Shown here piece after piece: positions 10,362-22,442 of a DNA stretch of 64,000 nucleotides (position 1 is its first letter; each line of letters opens with the position of its first letter). The DNA comes from Paulownia fortunei (taxonomy: Eukaryota > Streptophyta > Magnoliopsida > Lamiales > Paulowniaceae). The translations under genes and the position numbers were made by a program. The notes below the pieces were generated by a model. That model was not told the origin of the DNA and searched no databases. It was given only the letters and a program-made list of their open reading frames with translations. The stretch is from positions 4,433,341-4,497,340 of the forward strand of contig CM033120.1 in NCBI GenBank assembly GCA_019321725.1. The letters are read 5' to 3'.

Positions 10362-13262
10362 TTTAATACACAAACCTCACACTACTCACTTGGCTAATAT
10401 GATTCATGCACTACATGCTATTTATATGCTAATTTTCATTAACATCTACATGGCATCTTATAAAGCATTTTTAATCGTTAGACCTCTAATGCTATCACTT
10501 GATGTTAGTGGTTGAGATCCTATAACCTAATTATATAATTCTATATTTAGATAAGAAAAAGAATAGATTGGTCAATATATTGGATATTCATAGTTTATAT
10601 GTTATAATTTTGAAAGTGTTAAAAGTGTTACTAGTAAGCTTATATAATTCGATGCAATTAGATTGAGATGTTTTAAAAGTATACACCCATGAAGTAACAT
10701 ACTTGGGATATTGGACATGATATAATGTGATTTAATTATCATATTACAAGGTCATATGTACATATGATTTTAGAAATACAAACTAGACAATCATTTAAGA
10801 ATCAGATGTCAATCGGCTTAAAGAGCGAATGAATGGTTAAGAAATTAGGGCAAACATTTATTATCTGATCGTATGGCAATTAAAATAGACTATAAATAGA
10901 TAAATATTTAAAAACACTAGATTAGAGCTGTATAAGGTGTGAATAAATCATATTTCAACCACTACTTGACACCTCAAGCTTTGCCAACTCAAGCTACCAC
11001 CTCAACCTTTCTTCATTTCTATCCTTGAACCATGACCAAAACCCATTTTCTGAGATATGTCACCTCCAACACCTCCATATTAAATTTTATAAGTTGCTCT
11101 CAAGTGATTTCAAGTAAAGAAAAAAGTGAAGGAAGCAAAGGGAAGTAAGGAGGAGCAAGTAGAAGTTTAAATTTGTGCATAGGTGAGCTTAACTCGTATT
11201 TTTTATTTAAGTTCTTGAACTGTTTGAGGGTTTATGATTTTTAAAGTTTATATTATTGTTTATAATCATGTTAGTATGTTATCTACAGTCTTATAATTCC
11301 CAAAAGAGGGATTTTTAATTATAAAATCATAATAGAAATCACTAGGGACAGAAACTGTATACTTGCTGGTTTTTATTTATAAAGCTTTATATATGTATAA
11401 TAACTTGATTGAAACCTATATATTTCACATTATATGTGTTTATATATGATTTTAGGTGATTTATGTAAGTTTGGAGAGGTTATAAATTGAAATATGCTTT
11501 GATATTTAAAGAGACACTCAAAACTATCATGATAGAACTTACAGTTTTTGTGTTGTGCTAATTGGGCTGGTTTTTTTGAGGTAAATCAGTAATTTTAGGC
11601 CATTATAAAATATTATTACATTTCTCTACATGTTATCTAGGTTTGGTAAGAATTTCGGAGTGATTGGATATGCTTAGGGATGTCAAAATTATCATGCAAC
11701 TAAGTTGGACAGCAAAAAAATATGAAAATGTGAATCTATCCTATTTGATAACTTAGTATGTTTCAACCTAAACATGATGTTATTGAGTGTTAACAATTAG
11801 GTACATGTTATTAGAGTTATAATATTTCAATTATATGATGTTTACATATATCTAAGATGATAAATTAAGGTATGTGAGGGATTATATTGGGTTTTAGTTT
11901 GTAAAAGCTTGATTGTTACCTAAATAGCTTGGTGTTTAAGGTCTTAGTATGTTATTTTATGCTTTCAACTTACCACATTGGAAATGGTTCTTGATGTTGG
12001 GTAATATTACAAGATATTTTACTTCTAATATTGGAGGGGAATAGTAAACAAATCTAGACTAAGCCACTAACCAAGTGAAAGTTAAGTAAAGATCCATTTG
12101 AAACGACAATGCATGAACATAGTATGTATTGAAGTATTTATACCTAATGTGTTGATGCTATTTAAATTGATTGGATAACAAGTATAGTATGTACCTTAAG
12201 ATTTTTATGATTCTTGAAACATGTTGAGAGCAAGATGACTTACATTTTATATTAGACATACCATTTATGAGCATTTACATGAGCATGGCATATAAGTATA
12301 GTGGAGGATCTTGCATGCACGATAAGATTTGAGTCATGATTTTCAGAAAGAAAATATTTTGGTTGGTCACTACTAGTGTACTGAGGTATGCGAGGCATGC
12401 TTATGTGACATTTTGGGGCGCCACAAGTGTTACTTCTCGGAGGATCATAGAAGTTGACAAGGGGTGTGACATTGGTGGTCACAAGAGGGTGAACCACTTG
12501 ACTGTGCCCTTATTGACTCCACCGGTGGGAAGACTTCTAGAGGATCATAGGAGAAGACAGGGGGATGGACCTCTGGTGATCCTAAGAGATGGTCCCTAAA
12601 CTGAGTCAATTTATTTATGGCCATTTGATTATTGATATTGTGCAAAGCTCTTTCCGGTACATAGTAGGTAGGCCAATGGCCTAATAAAATGAAGTAATTT
12701 TTAATAAAAACTCTTTGATTAATGAGTACTCAAATTTGACACATTTATAGCATCATATCTTAGAGATGAGTTCCATGAGATTTTATATCATAATTTTGCC
12801 ATGCATGATTTTTTATTTATTGAGCATTAGCTCATGTAGTTCATGCATTGTATCACCGCATGGTGAGACTTGAGACCTCTGGTTTACTAGGGTGGCAGTG
12901 GAGCTCCTACAGGCTTTCAAAGATCAATGTACTTAGATAACGACCTATTAGGCTATTTTATGGGATGCGCTTTTGATCTTACAGTTTATTATATTATATT
13001 AGTGGTTTTATCCTATATATCACTTTCAAAACTCCTTTATGATAGAGAGTTTAAGTTTGTGATGATTTTGATAGACCTTGTTAATGTTTTAGTAACTACC
13101 TATGTATATACAATATTAGGATGTGAAAGCGCTTTACTTTTATCAATGTTATGTCAAACTAACTAAAAAAAAGTTAAACACATGCATACATGCACAAATT
13201 ATGTTGCACAAGTTGTTTATATATATATATATATGTATATATATTGTTGGGAGGTTGTGACA
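10362..13262 (+). repeat. Ty3/gypsy 3' LTR (plus), about 2.9 kb
   Basis: Starts 'tttaatacac' (decayed TGTAATACCC) right after the purine tract and ends 'gaggttgtgaca' at 13262. It includes the 'tttactagggtggcagtg' segment and a TA microsatellite at 13218-13252. It is the inverted partner of 137-2533 and is the only copy with both ends. A two-fold internal duplication is visible at 12437-12490 and 12539-12592 ('gaggatcatag' followed by a 'ggtgatcc/ggtggtca' block). No promoter could be assigned with confidence. Confidence 0.8.
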
Positions 13263-13375
13263 AGGGGCTTTGCTATGCCACATCTCATATGACACTTTGG
13301 GCACTGACTTTGATGTCACTCTATTAAGAAATAATGTCGTCATATCTAGGGCATAACCCATAATGAAGAAGAAAC
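13263..13375 (-). pseudogene. Ty1/copia integrase fragment
   Basis: On the minus strand 'GYALDMTTLFLNRVTSKSVP' then 'YEMWHSKAP' is the C-terminal part of a copia integrase, and it matches in reverse the plus-strand pol at 42285-42375. It begins directly at the end of the gypsy LTR at 13262, so the copia element is cut there. It belongs to the minus remnant that runs to 15216. Confidence 0.8.
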
Positions 13376-13850
13376 CTCACTGTTACATGTATATTAAGGT
13401 TCAATTATCTAATTTTCATTGGTTACTTTGTTGAATATGCTAAATAGAATTTTAGGGTTAAATAGTATTTTATCATTTGCTAACATTCCTATATGTAATA
13501 AAGAGAATCACGATAATTAGAAAAACTTCCATCCTTTATTAAGAAACTAAAACCTTCACTATCGAAATTTGGAATAGAGACAATGTTCTTTATTAACTAG
13601 GACACATAAAGATAATTATATAAAAGTATTCTATTTCCAATGCTTAATGCTAAGTGGACAGTCCCTAAGGCCAACACAACAACTTTTGCTCTTTTCCCCA
13701 ACTGAAGATTTGTCTCTCCCTTACTTAGCTCATTGCTCATCAACTGCAAGTTAATACCCATGAAGTATCATTAATCGAAAGGTTAACTTCGACAAAGAAC
13801 ATACTAGAGCCATTCTTGTGAGACACAAGGTACTACTTACAATTCTCCTC
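13376..13850 (-). pseudogene. Ty1/copia protease region, heavily decayed
   Basis: Reversed, 13650-13800 matches the protease start of the other copies ('DTSWVL' at about 13770, compare 41335 and 37850), and 13530-13640 matches the downstream protease segment at 37580-37680. No continuous frame survives, and the DSG-type active site cannot be found. 13376-13525 shows no recognisable coding sequence. The GAG-pre-integrase and core integrase domains expected between here and 13375 have been deleted. Confidence 0.5.
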
Positions 13851-14480
13851 CAACGACCAAGCTTGCTGCAATAGTGGAATTATCTTTAGTTTTGTGACAT
13901 TTTTTAAATCCACCACCAGTCTTCAGCTTTTTATTTTTCTTAGAAGAAGGCTTACCCTTCCCTTTCTTAGGCATGGAAGTTTTTAATTAGGATAAACGAC
14001 CAACAAGCATGACAGGTTTGTCCTTTTTCATGGTGCACTCAGTCATCTTAAATATGTTAACAAGCTTAGGGAGTACATTATCCATAATGACTCACATGGA
14101 CTCAATCCTTTCAATGAGGCCTATCATCTTAGTCCATGTTCATGAACCGAAGAGCCCTCAGCCCTATGGCATTCGAAAAGCTCTTTTGAGATAGACTACC
14201 TTACTTATCTCGTGTGTCCACCAAATAACTCTTATAAGTTAAGTAGGATATCAATAACATTTTCCATACCCTCATGTTATCTATGTAGCTCGTTCGACAT
14301 AGATGCTAACATGTAGCACCTAGCTTGTACGTCATCATCAACTTACTAGAGATGTTTAGCAAGTTCCTTATTAGTGGCATCCACTACAGGATTCAATAGT
14401 GATGAAACTTGGAGGACATAGCCCTCTTTTTAGACTCCAAGAGAATCTGAAGGTTCCTCAAATAATTAACAAAATTAGGA
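13851..14480 (-). pseudogene. Ty1/copia gag fragment
   Basis: Read on the minus strand it carries the same region as the plus gag at 40900-41220: a 'KKDKPVMLV'-like block (about 14035-13995) before a Lys-rich stretch (13985-13930). Many stops are present. Gag would form the capsid; the zinc knuckle expected near 13870 is not readable. The neighbouring leader and primer binding site to the right show that this is the 5' part of a minus element. Confidence 0.65.
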
Positions 14481-15199
14481 CCAATGAATTTTTTAGTGTC
14501 CAAGATAGATGAAAATGGAATTTTTAGCCATTATTGCTTCAAATTAATATGAAGCAGAAAATAAGCATTCATTTAGAATAAAGTCTATAAATATAAATGT
14601 TTCCCATTATTTTATTCCAATTCCATTACCCTCATATGATAATCAATACCCATCAAAATATTAACATAAGTGAAACTCCTAAATGTCCCAGGACTCATGG
14701 CCAACATTTAGATGCCCCCACTTCATAGGCAAAACTATGCTAAGTAGGGATCGTATCTTTCCTTACTTAGCACATCCCTTGACTCGCGGCTAATGTACTA
14801 AGCTCCACAGCTTATACATATCTACATTTTCTGATGAAAAGTATGGATAATTAGGCCTCGCTCACTATATTTGCTATCTTACTTGAAACCTTCAACCGAG
14901 TCCAAGGGAATGTACATAGAAGGGAGACATAAATTTCACCAAGAAAAAATAGAGAAATGTGAGACTCGCAGGTGGTACTATAATCAAAACCAATATAACC
15001 AAAAAAGTGCATGTAATTAGAACCAATGACATTGGCCTAAGCTCTATAATCAAAGGATTTCCATATGACTTTGTCATCCCATTTCAAGTTTTAATGGTTA
15101 AAATAATTAATCTCAAACATCCATTTATTGCACATAAAATTCTAACTATTTACATATTTTTGAAAGAAAATACAAAGGATATCAAAATTGCATTAACAT
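14481..15199 (-). other. Copia leader and gag start, minus remnant
   Basis: Reverse match to the 5' leader of the plus elements, for example 14910-15070 against 19140-19330 (segments around 'cctaagctctataatcaaa' and 'gtgagactcg'). The GC-rich module found in the other leaders is deleted here, so the leader is only ~600 bp. Confidence 0.6.
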
Positions 15200-15216
15200 A
15201 AGCCCTAATACCACTG
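15200..15216 (-). other. Primer binding site (tRNA-Met type), minus copia remnant
   Basis: On the minus strand 'tggtattagggctta' follows the LTR end, one or two substitutions from the TGGTATCAGAGC motif complementary to initiator tRNA-Met that copia elements use. Confidence 0.7.
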
Positions 15217-15467
15217 TTAGGTTCACAAAATCATGGGATACTAAACATAGTGGAAATTCAAAATTTTAATGCATCAAATACATAATAAACGTATCCCAAC
15301 TTTGATGCGATGATCGGTTATGCATATAAAATAATTTTTCATCCTTTTTAAAAGCAATCAGAAGTTTCAGAGTTCTACCAGAATTTATCCTAATCTTCCT
15401 ATTAATGAAGAGGACTCAAAAGTGACTCAAGTCATTAGCTTTCCCAAACTCTTCAATCTCCAAACTA
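15217..15467 (-). repeat. Ty1/copia 5' LTR, truncated (minus)
   Basis: Begins 'tgttaggttcac' next to the primer binding site, and so is the 3' (U5) end of a minus LTR. Only ~250 bp survive before a plus LTR start interrupts it at 15468. Confidence 0.7.
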
Positions 15468-16265
15468 TTAGAGTAGTACCCGATAAGCCAATTATATTAA
15501 GCTCTTATACTATTGTAATAAATAGTCTTATTAAATATATTAATAAAATTAGCAATTTCTTTATCTTTAATTGTATTTAGTCAACTAGATAAAGTTGTTA
15601 GACCATACTTAGCTATTGGGTAGGGTCATGCATATGATGGCGATCATGTAATATGTCTTTATGGCTTCAGTTTTAACTAAGTTCCAAGTCAAGGGTTCAT
15701 TGAGATGGAATATTGATAAGCCCATAAGACTCTTGCACATGATGCATGCACGGAATGAGAATATCTTGTTCCATAAGCATCGACATGGGAATGTGCTCAT
15801 TAGGGGAAAGAGTACACCAAATAGGCCCGTCAAAATTTCTCTAATTAAAATATTGTTTATCGATTGAAAATTTTCAAGTTACAATAGCATAACAATTAGT
15901 CATTTGACTTGAGGTACCATGATAGCCTTGTACACAACATCATATACTTTAATATATTTCCCGACTAAATGACAATAATAAGGGGTTTACATTTGGTATA
16001 TGATCTTCGTGTACGGAGGTTGATGAATGGCCAACAAAGGATCCATCACCTATCTAGCAGAATAGATGAATCTCCTTTGCAATTCATGGTCCTTGACTTA
16101 AAAGTCTCTCGCAGAGCTGGATGAATATTAGATGGGGGTGTTTAAACAATTCAACAAGATTCAATGAGAAAAGAAATCATAGTTATTAAGTTAAATAGAG
16201 TTTTGACTAATAATTCATGCCCTAGACTTAGTTAGGAGGTAAGTTAATAGAAGTGTCAAACTTGC
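15468..16265 (+). repeat. Ty1/copia LTR, 5' 800 bp only
   Basis: Starts 'tattagagtagtacccga' (family start TGTTAGAGTAGTGCCCGA), followed by the conserved 'tggcgatcatg' and 'cattaggggaaag' region. It breaks off after ~800 bp where another LTR start occurs. Confidence 0.65.
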
Positions 16266-16551
16266 TATTTGAATAGTGCCCGGCGAGCCAATTAATGGCC
16301 ACTATTATACTCTTGTAAAAATAGCCTTATTCAAAATATATTAATAAAAACTGACATTTTCTTTATCTTCAATTATGTTTAGTCAATTAGATAAAGTCCT
16401 TAGACCATACTGAGCTATAGGGCATGGTCGCGCATATGATGGCAATCATGGAATATGTCTCTATAGCTTTGGTCTTAAACAAAATCTAAGTTGTATGTTC
16501 ATTTAGATGGGACATTGGTAAGCCTTTAAAGACTCACACACATAATGTATG
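16266..16551 (+). repeat. Ty1/copia LTR, 5' 290 bp only
   Basis: A second LTR start ('tatttgaatagtgcccgg') followed by the same 5' sequence as the copies at 15468 and 16552, cut off after ~290 bp by the next LTR start. Confidence 0.6.
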
Positions 16552-18344
16552 TGTGAGAGAAGTACCCCACGATCCAACTGATTTAGCCATCCATATGCTC
16601 TTATGAATCAATCTTATTCGTATTAATATCATTGAATTGGAAATCTTCATCTTAAATTCATCATAAGAATTAGATCAATTTCTTAAATCACACATAGCTA
16701 TGGGGTGTGGTTGCACATATGATGGCGATCATGGAATAAGGCTGCGGTCTTAAAATATTCAAAGTTAGGGATCATTGAGATGGGATATTAGTGATCCCAC
16801 TAAGACTTGCGCATATGATGAAGGCTCGAAAGGAGGATACCTTGTTCCATGGGCATTGGTGTGGTGACACTAGTGTATATATATGAGTGCTTATTTAGAA
16901 ACAAGTACACTGAACAACCCCGCCTGAAAATTCCCAATAGGGAATATTCCATTGTTGTGTGGGAATTTTCTTATTACAATACTATAAGAATTAGTTCTTG
17001 GACTTGAGGCACCATGGTAACATTGTGCATGACATGTTGCACTTTAATGTATTTCCTAATTGCATGACAATCACAAAGGGTTTACATTAGGTGCAATGTC
17101 TTCATATATGGAGGTTAATAAGTGGCCAACAAATGATCCATCACCAATCTAGATGAATAAGTGAATCTCCCATGTTTTCCACTATACTTGACTCTAAAAT
17201 TCTTGGTCAAAGTTGGATGAAAATTAGACATGGGGTTTTCTAATTATTCATCATTGAGTCAAGCTACTAGGAATAGATACATCGTTATTGAACTATTAGT
17301 ATTTTGACTAATAATCTATGCCCAAGGCTCAATCAAAAGATGAGTTGATGGAAGGACCTTAGTTGCAAGGTATTCATAATTAGAATAGGTTCACACCTTC
17401 ACTAAGACTAGGAGTCATAATGCATGGCTAGGTGCTTCCCATTACTTATGGGATTTTGGAATTAATGGATTAAATAATTAGAAAAATTAATTTGTTACAA
17501 TAATTAATTGGATTGATAATCTAGTTCCTAGAGGAAGTTGAATTAGAATCCAATTTCAAGAGGAAGTTGGTTTGGGAGTCCAACTCCTAAGAGGTAATAA
17601 GGAAAAAAGGAAAGTCCTTATGAGATAAAAAAACTTTCTAATAGAGTTGGAGATAAAGAAGGAAGGAGAGTCCAACATGGAGGGGATTTGAGGGCGACAT
17701 TTTAGCAACCCTCTTGGACATTATTTTGGAGTGAGAAGACAGCAGATTTTTGGTTGCAAAAAGATGTGAAAATAGTCCTCTCTCTCTTAAAGAAAAATAT
17801 TTTCTTCACTCCTAAAAATTTGTCCCTTTTTCCTCATTTAATCTCCCAAATTTGGCTAACCTTTTACCTAGTTTAATTCTTGATTCAATGGTTGAAATAA
17901 GAAATAAATCAAACATATAAAACACTAATTGTTAGTGTATTCTTATTCCAAATCAAATTGTTCTACGATAGAATTATCGAATCAAAAACTACTAGCATAG
18001 GATTTGGTCGAGAGTGGGCATCCAAGATGTGGATACCATTAGAGGGATAACATTTGGGATCCTATAAGCAAATCAATTTTCAATCAAAGAGGTTTGAATT
18101 GAAGGAGATTCATTTGTGTTAGGATAACAATTTAAATTGTTTCAATCTTTACATCAGCCGGAGTGCAAATCAAGATAGGCGTTTCTAAAACCTTCTTGGT
18201 TTAAGTATCAGAAAATTCATAACTAAGTAATTGCGAAAGGGTTTTGGGATTAGTTTTATTACTTGTGATGTAATGTATGTTTATGTTTTTGAAAAAATTT
18301 AAATTCCACTATGTATACGTTTCGTGAAACCAGTGAAACCAACA
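16552..18344 (+). repeat. Ty1/copia 5' LTR (plus, subfamily A)
   Basis: Starts at a decayed 'tgtgagagaagtac' and ends 'gaaaccaaca' at 18344, followed directly by a primer binding site, so it serves as a 5' LTR. About 1.8 kb, compared with 1.9 kb for the next LTR (24865-26763). The AATTAATT tract typical of the family is short here. It heads the tandem plus-strand array. Confidence 0.8.
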
Positions 18345-18345
18345 G

Positions 18346-18362
18346 TGGTATCAGAACCAAGG
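18346..18362 (+). other. Primer binding site (tRNA-Met type)
   Basis: 'tggtatcagaaccaagg' starts two bases after the LTR end: a near-perfect initiator tRNA-Met binding site, the usual primer for first-strand synthesis in copia elements. Confidence 0.85.
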
Positions 18363-20124
18363 TTCGTGAGTTTGTGATACTTTACGATTATGTTTATTTA
18401 ATATATGTGATAAATTAAATACTTGTATGTGTGATTGATTTTGACTCAATAAATTTCTTTGTTTGGGATTAGTTTTATTAATCATTTTAATTGTTAAAAC
18501 ATTTTAAGAAATGAGATGAATTAAGAAATTAGATTTCTTGATTCAAGAATTTCAAGATTTGCGAAATCTTGAATTTCTTAAAAAATGGCAAGAAATGAAA
18601 AATCAAAAAGGTTGATTTTCTCATCAAGAAAATTAGTTTTTTGATCAAGTTTTTAAGATCTATTAATGAGATCAAGATATCAAGAACTCTTGATGAGATC
18701 AAGAAACTAAGAAATCAAAATTTTGTCAAAACCTTGAATTCTTAGACAACACAAAATAATAATAATAATAATAGTATTACCAACCACCTGATGTGTGACA
18801 TCAGGTGGCCTTTCGGCTGATCGGCATCAGGTTGCCAGTCAGTCAATAGGCCAACAAAATGCTCGGTGCCAAGGTGCCGGCACACGGCGCTAGTGCCTAT
18901 CAAGCACCCAATGGGTAGGCCCTAACCACCCGATGGGTAATAGCCTTGGGTTGTTGTCCCGTCCCATCCCATTACGTAATTGCTACGTGAAATTTATGAT
19001 TTTTCATTTTAAAATTAAATGTTAATTTTTATCTTTGAAAAAAAAATCATGAAAAATTAATTAATTTTTTTAATCCCAAATTTAAAAGAAATTGCATATA
19101 ACGTAATCAGTAAATTTACATGTTTTCATTATCATATGATGATTTATGTTAAGCATGCTAATTAGATGATCATGGGGCCTAGGTCAATGTGATTGGTTTA
19201 ATTTCATGCATGATTGGTTATTTTTAGGTTTTAATTAAAATGAGGCCTGTGAGTCTCACATTCTCTAGTTTTTGTTCTCACTGTACTTCTATCTCCCTCC
19301 TATATACCTCTCCTTGGAATTGTTTCAATGTTTCTTATAGTTTTAGCAAATGTGATGAAAGTAGAATTAGGCAGTGAGGTTAATCTTTTTGTAATTTGGC
19401 GGACAATAAAAGAAAATGAAATAAAGATGGAGAAAGAGTGAGGAATCAAGGTGCATGAATATATGGGATATATTTATGTAATAATAGGTCTATTTGCTTT
19501 TTTATTATCACCCTTAGATTGACCTTGATCCACTTTGAATCGAGTGGATCACATAGGATTAAAGGCTCATGATCATCGATTAATTTTAGTATGTATGTGA
19601 TACTTGCTATGTTTGTTTAATGCTTTCTTATCATGTATGCTTGTTATTGTGAGGATAGTGAATATTAAATAAACAAGATAAAAAAATAATGGGATCTTGC
19701 TTAATAAATCTTGTACAAACCTCACTTGAAAATGTTTAAAGTTGAGAACCTTGATTGGTTCAATATCAAGCGTAAATGGGCAATATTTAGTTAGTTGGCC
19801 AGGACTCGTGGGATGTGCTAAATTTTGCATGTTGTGACCATTACTAATCATTGTGATGCCTATAGGGTGGACTCATCTTTATCATTGGCCATAAGTTATG
19901 GGACGTTTAAATGCTCCATTTACATGGATATTTGATGGGTAATGTTTGACACTTAGTATCATATAGGTTCATAAAATTGTGGTGTAATGAAAGATGTGAG
20001 GCAAAATAACTTGAGGATTGCATGGAGATACAATTGATAATGTTGTTAGCTATCTTTTAGTTTTGTCATATGGGCTCATAAAATTGGCATTATGACAAGG
20101 TTAATTGGACCTCAAGCCTACTAG
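18363..20124 (+). other. Copia untranslated leader with GC-rich module
   Basis: Long leader shared with 26782-28540 (plus) and 37890-38673 (minus); the block around 'cgagtggatcacatagg' (19539-19556) recurs in all three. At 18780-18970 a GC-rich module interrupts AT-rich DNA and holds a perfect 11-bp palindrome with a 3-base loop (18784-18808) plus repeated CACCC(A/G)ATGGGT motifs. No long reading frame. In retroelements the leader carries packaging and dimerisation signals, and this module is a candidate for such structure (inference). Confidence 0.6.
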
Positions 20125-20480
20125 TTCCAGATTGCACTGTTTAGTCTCTTTCAATTGATCTTTCACCTCTTTTTAGGTTGAACTAGATTTTAGTATCTTC
20201 ATACAATTTGTAGCTCTATCTCTTATATTTCTATATCTTCAACAATCAAATCAACATCAATTGTTTGGAAAGACTTATGCTAGAAATGCGAACATTGCGC
20301 ATAAAAAAGTTTCTGCTGAATTTTTAACCAATTTTCCATCTTTCACTCTATTTCTTCAACTCTTAGTTCCTACACACAATTATCATAAAATAAGGCACAA
20401 TTATATCAATTTTAAGGCAAAAAAATGTGTAATTATGCTCATGGAGTTGTCGAAAATATCGTAATTTATGAGCTTATCAA
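20125..20480 (-). repeat. Unclassified repeat U, inverted edge fragment
   Basis: Matches 45540-45790 in the same orientation ('tttcacctctttttaggttg' against 'tttcacctctttataggacg', then 'tttagtat' and so on). In the 44199 copy this segment is contiguous with the main body of U; here it is reversed relative to the U body at 21131-22440, so the copy has been rearranged. Confidence 0.5.
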
Positions 20481-21130
20481 TAAGTCCAAGAGGTCGAGAA
20501 AATATGTCATCTTGTGAATCTTTCTTTAGAGATATGCCCTTATCTAGCTTACCACAAGTATGCACTGTTTTGAGTATCTAATTCTAATATTACTTTGTTG
20601 ATTATGTAGCATGGAATTTTGAGATTGTATAGTTCATTTGTCAATGTAGCAAAAATAAATAACTAATATTATCTTATTTCCATCTAAAGTTAAGTAGATC
20701 ATTCCTATAGCCTATAAAGCAACTCTTGTTTTAATCTCAAGCTTAAAGATCATACTTTGTCTTAGTCTCCATTTTCTTGTCATCATCTACAACCCCTTGC
20801 AGCCCAAGAAAAATTTATCAATCTTAATAGTTGATATCAACAAAGTGTAAACTTGAATTGGAACGCCTTCTAATTCAAATAAGCAAGTCAATACTTGTGC
20901 TTCCTCTTATATGCCCTAAATATCCGCAATTGTGACAAACATCTATCCTTTGAATTAGATTGAGCTGGTAAGATTGTTTGTTTGTCTAGATTATCCTAAG
21001 TGGAATTACTAGTGATTACTAATATCCTATGTGAGGTAGAAAATTTAGCATTCATTCTATTAATATCTATTTATGATTTGGTCTTTAATCATAAATGTCT
21101 CCCACTATTTTATTCAAATTTCATCACCCT
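20481..21130 (-). pseudogene. Retroelement gag-like fragment with zinc knuckle
   Basis: On the minus strand 20941-20899 reads 'CHNCGYLGHIRGS', a CCHC zinc knuckle whose last Cys has become Ser. At 21065-21115 a segment ('aatgtctcccactattttat') matches in reverse the copia gag-start region at 28440-28455. Stops are dense and the element type is not certain: it could be a minus-strand copia gag or another family. The rest of the stretch shows nothing recognisable. Confidence 0.4.
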
Positions 21131-22442
21131 CTAGATGAAAATTCAAGAAATCCAATTTAGTCTCGCACCGTGGTGCGAGTGCCCCAAAATTGGATAATGA
21201 GCAGCCTTTTTTGAAGTGTCATGACACCCCCCATTTGGCGTTGTGGCGCCTGAAGAATAGGGTAACTCACACAATGGCGCCAGTGCTCCAGAATTGAAAA
21301 ATATATCTGCAGATTTTTTAGGCACAAATGCTAATTTAATCCACGCATGGAATATTTCTTGTTATACACCACTACACCCTCACACACCATGTGACAATCT
21401 ATTAGATACACTATTTACACACAATTAAATCACATAAATGATAGATACAGACATGCTTGCGTAAAATTTCTTGAACAACATACAATAAACACTTTATTTA
21501 ACACATAATTCATAATCCATACACACTCTATACCTAAATTCTGACACACATTTCTTCTCCACCCAAAGCACACATTTCTCCATATTTCTTCATGCACTAC
21601 ACCAATAGCACACACACACCCATTATTATGGAGCTTGAGATTTGAAGATAAGAAGATGAAGAGCTTCATTAGGTATTGAAGATTTTGAAAAAGAAGTAAA
21701 GAATCACTTAGTATTGTAGCCTTCTACTTTAATTTCTCCTTTCATTTTATTTAGTATGAGAAATTTGTAAGAATCATGATGTTGAGAAACTCTTGTGCTT
21801 GCTTAATTTCAATATGAACTATTTCACTTTTGTCAAGGCTTAGAAAGATGTTTCTATGAAGTTGTGAATTGTTGACTTGTATGTGATATGGATGATTGTT
21901 GATTTGTGAAGTGCATGCAATATATTTTTAATGCTTCTTGAAATTTAGCCAATTCTGATATGAACCTTATTGTTGTGATTGAGACTGGGAGGTAGTATCA
22001 CAACAAGTGCTCGTGTAGTTCCATGGGCTAGGTCACCATAGAAATATAGGAGTTAGAATATGCAGTAGTCATAGACTTCATTGTTGAAAGCTAGAGGAAA
22101 TCATGAAGCCTAATGCATTATTAGATAGCTCAACTTATATAGGAATATGTCTGTTGTTTTCTAGTAATAGGTGTGGTACATCTTGGAAAAGAGTATCAAA
22201 TAAAATTGGAGTTCCTGCTGTCACACAATTTAATATCAATCCGAATTACTAACTTGTAAGAATTCATAATGCAATAGAATGATAATCCAATGCCTTAAAC
22301 TCTCCTTAGTATTGAATTCAATCCCCAATCTATATATGGTACTCACACATGCACTCTCTAAGGATACTCTACTCTACTCACTCTTTACTACTTTTTGACA
22401 CCGTGCACTTGCGGTTTGTGCTACTTATTTTTGGGGTCACCA
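21131..22442 (+). repeat. Unclassified repeat U, copy 2
   Basis: Shares its body with 28745-30304 (same strand) and 44199-45540 (reverse): the stretch 'tttgtaagaatcatgatgtt' at 21766-21785 and the following 'gcttgcttaatttcaatatg' recur in copy 3. It ends with 'ccgtgcacttgcgg' then 'ggggtcaccac' at 22442, where copia integrase resumes. A GC-rich, GGCGCC-bearing module lies at 21160-21300. It has no coding frame. It has neither clear TG...CA ends nor inverted termini that I can see, so its class is unknown. It replaces copia gag and protease here. Confidence 0.55.

Noticed and set aside
12252..12645. Several open frames on both strands in the gypsy LTR, and at 194-708
   Set aside because: They overlap each other on both strands within the LTR, which does not code for protein; they reflect low stop density in a GC-richer repeat.
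18346..18362. tRNA-Met gene
   Set aside because: Only the short tRNA-complementary primer binding site is present; no cloverleaf sequence.
21143..21325. Minus-strand frame of 60 codons in repeat U
   Set aside because: It arises from the GC-rich module of a non-coding repeat; no conserved frame in the matching module at 45405-45500.
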